Positions 32,539-35,241 of a DNA stretch of 35,241 bases are shown piece after piece. The notes beneath the pieces were generated by a model that was given only the letters and a program-made list of their open reading frames with translations, had not been told where the DNA came from and searched no databases. This stretch comes from Oscillospiraceae bacterium (GTDB taxonomy: Bacteria > Bacillota > Clostridia > Oscillospirales > Oscillospiraceae). The stretch spans positions 1 to 35,241 of the forward strand of contig JAFQCJ010000006.1 of NCBI GenBank assembly GCA_017416445.1, written 5' to 3'. Positions within the stretch are counted from its first letter, which is position 1, and each line of letters begins with the position of its first letter. The position numbers were made by a program, and so were the translations under genes.

Positions 32539-35049
32539 ATGCACTACGATTTTGCGGTCATTGAAAAGAAATGGCAGGACCGCTGGGAAGTCAGCAAACC
32601 CTACGCTGCCATCACCGGCGACAAGAGCCGTCCTAAGTTCTACGGCCTCATCGAGTTCCCCTATCCCAGTGCCGCCGGCCTTCATGTAGGCCATCCCCGT
32701 CCTTTTACGGCCATTGATATCGTCAGCCGTAAACGCCGCATGGAGGGCTACAATGTCCTGTTCCCCATCGGCTACGACGCATTCGGTCTGCCCACGGAGA
32801 ACTTTGCCATTAAAAATCACATCCATCCCTCCATCGTCACCCGTGACAACATTGCCAACTTCACCCGTCAGCTGAAGATGCTGGGTTACGGTTTCGATTG
32901 GGACCGCGTGGTGGACACCACCGATCCCAAGTACTACAAGTGGACCCAGTGGATCTTCCTGCAGATGTACAAGAAGGGTCTGGCCTATAAGACCACCATG
33001 CCTATCAACTGGTGCACCAGCTGTAAGGTGGGTCTGGCCAACGAAGAAGTGGTGGAAGGTAAGTGTGAGCGCTGCGGCGGCGAGGTAGTCCGCAAGGAGA
33101 AGAGCCAGTGGATGCTGGCCATCACCAAGTACGCCGATCGCCTCATCGACGATCTGGATGATCTGGATTACATTGAGCGTGTCAAGGTGCAGCAGAAGAA
33201 CTGGATCGGCCGCTCCTACGGTACGGATGCTACCTTCAAGACCAATACCGGCGACGAGGTCACTGTCTACACCACCCGTGTGGATACCATCTTTGGTGTC
33301 ACCTATATGGTCATCTCTCCTGAGCATCCCCTGCTGGAGAAGTGGAAGGATCAGATCGGCAACTGGGACGAGGTAGCCGAGTATCGTCTGGCCGCTTCCC
33401 GCAAGTCTGACTTTGAGCGCGGCGAGCTGAACAAGGATAAGACCGGTGTCCGCCTCGAGGGCATTGAGATCTACAACCCCATCAACGGCAAGGCCATTCC
33501 CATGTTCGTCTCTGACTATGTTCTTATGGGCTATGGTACCGGTATCGTCATGGGCGTGCCCGGCCACGACCAGCGCGACTGGGAGTTCGCTACCAAGTTC
33601 GGTCTGCCCATCATTGAGGTGGTCAAGGGAGGCGACATCACCAAGGAAGCTTTCGTGCTGAAGGATGACACCGGCATCATGGTGAACTCCGAGTTCCTGG
33701 ACGGTATGACCGTTAAGGATGCCATCCCCGCTATGCGAGATTATGCCATCGAGCACGGCTGGGGCAAGGAGAAGGTCAACTTCAAGCTCCGCGACTGGGT
33801 CTTTACCCGTCAGCGTTACTGGGGCGAGCCCATCCCTCTGGTGAACTGCCCCAAGTGCGGCTGGGTGCCTCTGGATGAGAGCGAGCTGCCTCTGCTGCTG
33901 CCCAATGTGGAGAGCTACGAGCCTACCGATGATGGCGAGAGCCCCCTGGCCAAGATGACCGACTGGGTCAATACCACCTGCCCCAAGTGCGGTGGTGCCG
34001 CCAAGCGTGAGACCGACACCATGCCCAACTGGGCCGGTTCCTGCTGGTATTACCTGCGCTATATGGATCCCCACAACGACAACGAGTTCCTCTCCAAGGA
34101 GGCCGAGGAGTATTGGGGCCCCGTGGATTGGTACAACGGCGGTATGGAGCATACGACCCTGCATCTGCTCTACTCCCGTTTCTGGCATAAGTTCCTCTAT
34201 GATATCGGCGTGGTCCACACCAAGGAGCCCTATGCCAAGCGCACCAGCCACGGCATGATCCTGGGCAAGAACCCCAACTATATCGGGAATGTGAACACCG
34301 AGGAGGAGAAGCAGGCTCTGATCGAGAAGTACGGCTCTATGGCCACCCGTCCCGCCGTCAAGATGTCCAAGTCCCTGGGCAATGTGGTGAATCCCGATGA
34401 TGTCATCAAGGCTTACGGTGCCGATACCATGCGCCTGTATATCATGTTCATCGGCGACTTCGAAAAGACTGCTGCCTGGTCTGACGAGGCGGTGAAGGGC
34501 TCCAAGCGCTTCCTTGACCGCTGCTTCAACCTGCAGGATATGGTCAGCGATGAGGAGGGTATTTCTGCCGCCAACATGGCCTCCATCCACAAGACCATCA
34601 AGAAGGTGGGCTCCGATATCGACGAGCTGAAGATGAACACCGCTATCGCTGCCCTGATGACCCTGGTCAACGAGTTCTACTCCAAGGGTGTCAGCCGCGG
34701 AGATCTGGAGGTTCTGATCCAGCTGCTCAGCCCCTTCGTGCCCCATCTGGCCGAGGAGATGTGGGAGAATCTGGGCTTCGCCGCCAAGCATGGCAAGATG
34801 GCCATGCAGATGGATTGGCCTCAGTACGATGAGAGCAAGACCATCGACGCGCAGGTGGAGATGGCCGTGCAGGTCAACGGTAAGCTCCGCGGCACCGTGG
34901 TAGTACCTACCGACAGCGACGAGGCCACCGTGGTGGCCGCCGCTATGGAGCTGGACAAGGTGAAGAAGGCCACCGAGGGAATGTCCGTGGTCAAGACCAT
35001 CCTGGTGAAGAATAAGCTGGTCAACCTCATCGTTAAGCCCGCCAAGTAA
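32539..35049 (+). CDS. leuS: Leucyl-tRNA synthetase
   Basis: A class I enzyme of 836 residues charging tRNA-Leu. HVGH is at 49-52 and KMSKS at 608-612. Two CxxC pairs early in the protein (CTSC and CERC) and two later (CPKC twice) form zinc sites. The large CP1 editing domain lies between the zinc region and about residue 430. The C-terminal [14 protein letters not shown] is typical. The HIGH region is slightly unusual ([12 protein letters not shown] where many LeuRS have HVGHPEGYTATD). AGAAGGAGATC precedes the ATG. The gene is controlled by the T-box upstream. No clear terminator follows. Confidence 0.96.
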   Translation: MHYDFAVIEKKWQDRWEVSKPYAAITGDKSRPKFYGLIEFPYPSAAGLHVGHPRPFTAIDIVSRKRRMEGYNVLFPIGYDAFGLPTENFAIKNHIHPSIVTRDNIANFTRQLKMLGYGFDWDRVVDTTDPKYYKWTQWIFLQMYKKGLAYKTTMPINWCTSCKVGLANEEVVEGKCERCGGEVVRKEKSQWMLAITKYADRLIDDLDDLDYIERVKVQQKNWIGRSYGTDATFKTNTGDEVTVYTTRVDTIFGVTYMVISPEHPLLEKWKDQIGNWDEVAEYRLAASRKSDFERGELNKDKTGVRLEGIEIYNPINGKAIPMFVSDYVLMGYGTGIVMGVPGHDQRDWEFATKFGLPIIEVVKGGDITKEAFVLKDDTGIMVNSEFLDGMTVKDAIPAMRDYAIEHGWGKEKVNFKLRDWVFTRQRYWGEPIPLVNCPKCGWVPLDESELPLLLPNVESYEPTDDGESPLAKMTDWVNTTCPKCGGAAKRETDTMPNWAGSCWYYLRYMDPHNDNEFLSKEAEEYWGPVDWYNGGMEHTTLHLLYSRFWHKFLYDIGVVHTKEPYAKRTSHGMILGKNPNYIGNVNTEEEKQALIEKYGSMATRPAVKMSKSLGNVVNPDDVIKAYGADTMRLYIMFIGDFEKTAAWSDEAVKGSKRFLDRCFNLQDMVSDEEGISAANMASIHKTIKKVGSDIDELKMNTAIAALMTLVNEFYSKGVSRGDLEVLIQLLSPFVPHLAEEMWENLGFAAKHGKMAMQMDWPQYDESKTIDAQVEMAVQVNGKLRGTVVVPTDSDEATVVAAAMELDKVKKATEGMSVVKTILVKNKLVNLIVKPAK

Positions 35050-35079
35050 TCGAAAAAACGCAGAATTGATAAAAAAGTC

Positions 35080-35108
35080 TTGACAAGGGTAGGGGACATC
35101 AGTATAAT
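35080..35108 (+). promoter_or_regulatory. Sigma-A promoter of rpsU
   Basis: Full consensus TTGACA (35080-35085) and TATAAT (35103-35108) with a 17-base spacer. It begins 30 bases after the leuS stop with no hairpin between, so leuS transcripts may read through into rpsU. Confidence 0.92.
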
Positions 35109-35131
35109 ATCATCTGTTAAGTCATAATTTA

Positions 35132-35166
35132 GATGGCTCTTAAAGAGTGCCCTGGAAATAGCCGGG
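35132..35166 (+). other. Paired hairpins in the rpsU leader
   Basis: GGC-TCTT with AAGA-GT-GCC, and CCTGG with CCGGG (one T-G pair), are two small neighbouring hairpins between the predicted start of transcription (about 35115) and the GGAGGGAGGG ribosome site. They could be a site for feedback control by a ribosomal protein; that is inference. Confidence 0.3.
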
Positions 35167-35191
35167 TACATCGGAGGGAGGGAAAGAATAG

Positions 35192-35241
35192 ATGTCCGAA
35201 GTTCATGTCAAGGAAGGCGAGAGCCTGGATAGCGCCCTGAA
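35192..35241 (+). CDS. rpsU: 30S ribosomal protein S21 (5' part)
   Basis: The first 16 codons read MSEVHVKEGESLDSAL, which matches the family opening (V-x-V-K-x-G-E-S-L-D-x-A-L). GGAGGGAGGG stands about ten bases upstream of the ATG. The window ends inside the gene, which is normally about 60 codons. Its own strong promoter and leader fit a ribosomal protein gene. Confidence 0.88.
   Translation, partial: MSEVHVKEGESLDSAL

Noticed and set aside
32518..34791. A 757-codon open frame on the minus strand opposite leuS
   Set aside because: It is a shadow produced by the regular codon pattern of leuS. It lacks a ribosome site and any recognisable domain.

Overview
The window is a gene-dense, fairly GC-rich stretch of bacterial chromosome. 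It looks like a Gram-positive member of the Clostridia, most likely Oscillospirales. The grounds are typical Firmicute gene sets and orders (smc-ftsY; yhbY-nadD-yqeK-rsfS; comEC-holA-rnmV), strong GGAGG ribosome sites, canonical sigma-A promoters, a T-box leader in front of leuS, and a SpoIID-like cortex or peptidoglycan gene pair behind a sigma-K-like promoter, which suggests a spore former. The genus cannot be fixed by reading alone. I see no tRNA, rRNA, CRISPR array, insertion sequence, prophage or integron.

Layout. 1-219: the 3' end of an unidentified gene and its terminator. 270-4839: a polyamine (PotABCD-type) ABC importer operon in which permease C and the binding protein D are one polypeptide, followed by a small FlK-like thioesterase. 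4841-8790: comEC-holA-rnmV (DNA uptake, polymerase III delta, 5S rRNA maturation). 8798-10664: glnS as a single-gene unit. 10692-19781: a long, tightly packed operon of ddl, murF, an ABC-F ATPase, a flavodoxin-like protein, prfA, a LUD-domain protein, a TsaC/Sua5-CoaE fusion and a metallo-beta-lactamase-fold protein. 19795-21156 (minus strand): an orphan solute-binding lipoprotein. 21219-21923: a ClpP/TepA-like serine peptidase. 21978-30417: smc-ftsY-rph-two small proteins-rdgB-yhbY-(nadD-yqeK fusion)-rsfS. 30416-32181 (minus strand): a two-gene operon of a Greek-key-like small protein and a SpoIID-PG_binding protein. 32190-35049: T-box and leuS. 35080-end: rpsU promoter, leader and start.

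How the genes fit together. Most of the window is housekeeping: cell-wall precursor synthesis (ddl, murF), translation (glnS, leuS, prfA, TsaC, rsfS, yhbY, rpsU), chromosome and secretion machinery (smc, ftsY, holA), and NAD, CoA and nucleotide metabolism (nadD, coaE, rdgB). Genes in each run overlap by 1-11 bases or sit a few bases apart, so translational coupling is likely. The unusual content is three in-frame fusions (PotC-PotD, TsaC-CoaE, NadD-YqeK), a thioesterase attached to the polyamine operon, two small unassigned genes between rph and rdgB, and the sporulation-like pair that diverges from leuS. I did not find a clearly novel multi-gene system. The findings below are leads, not claims of one.
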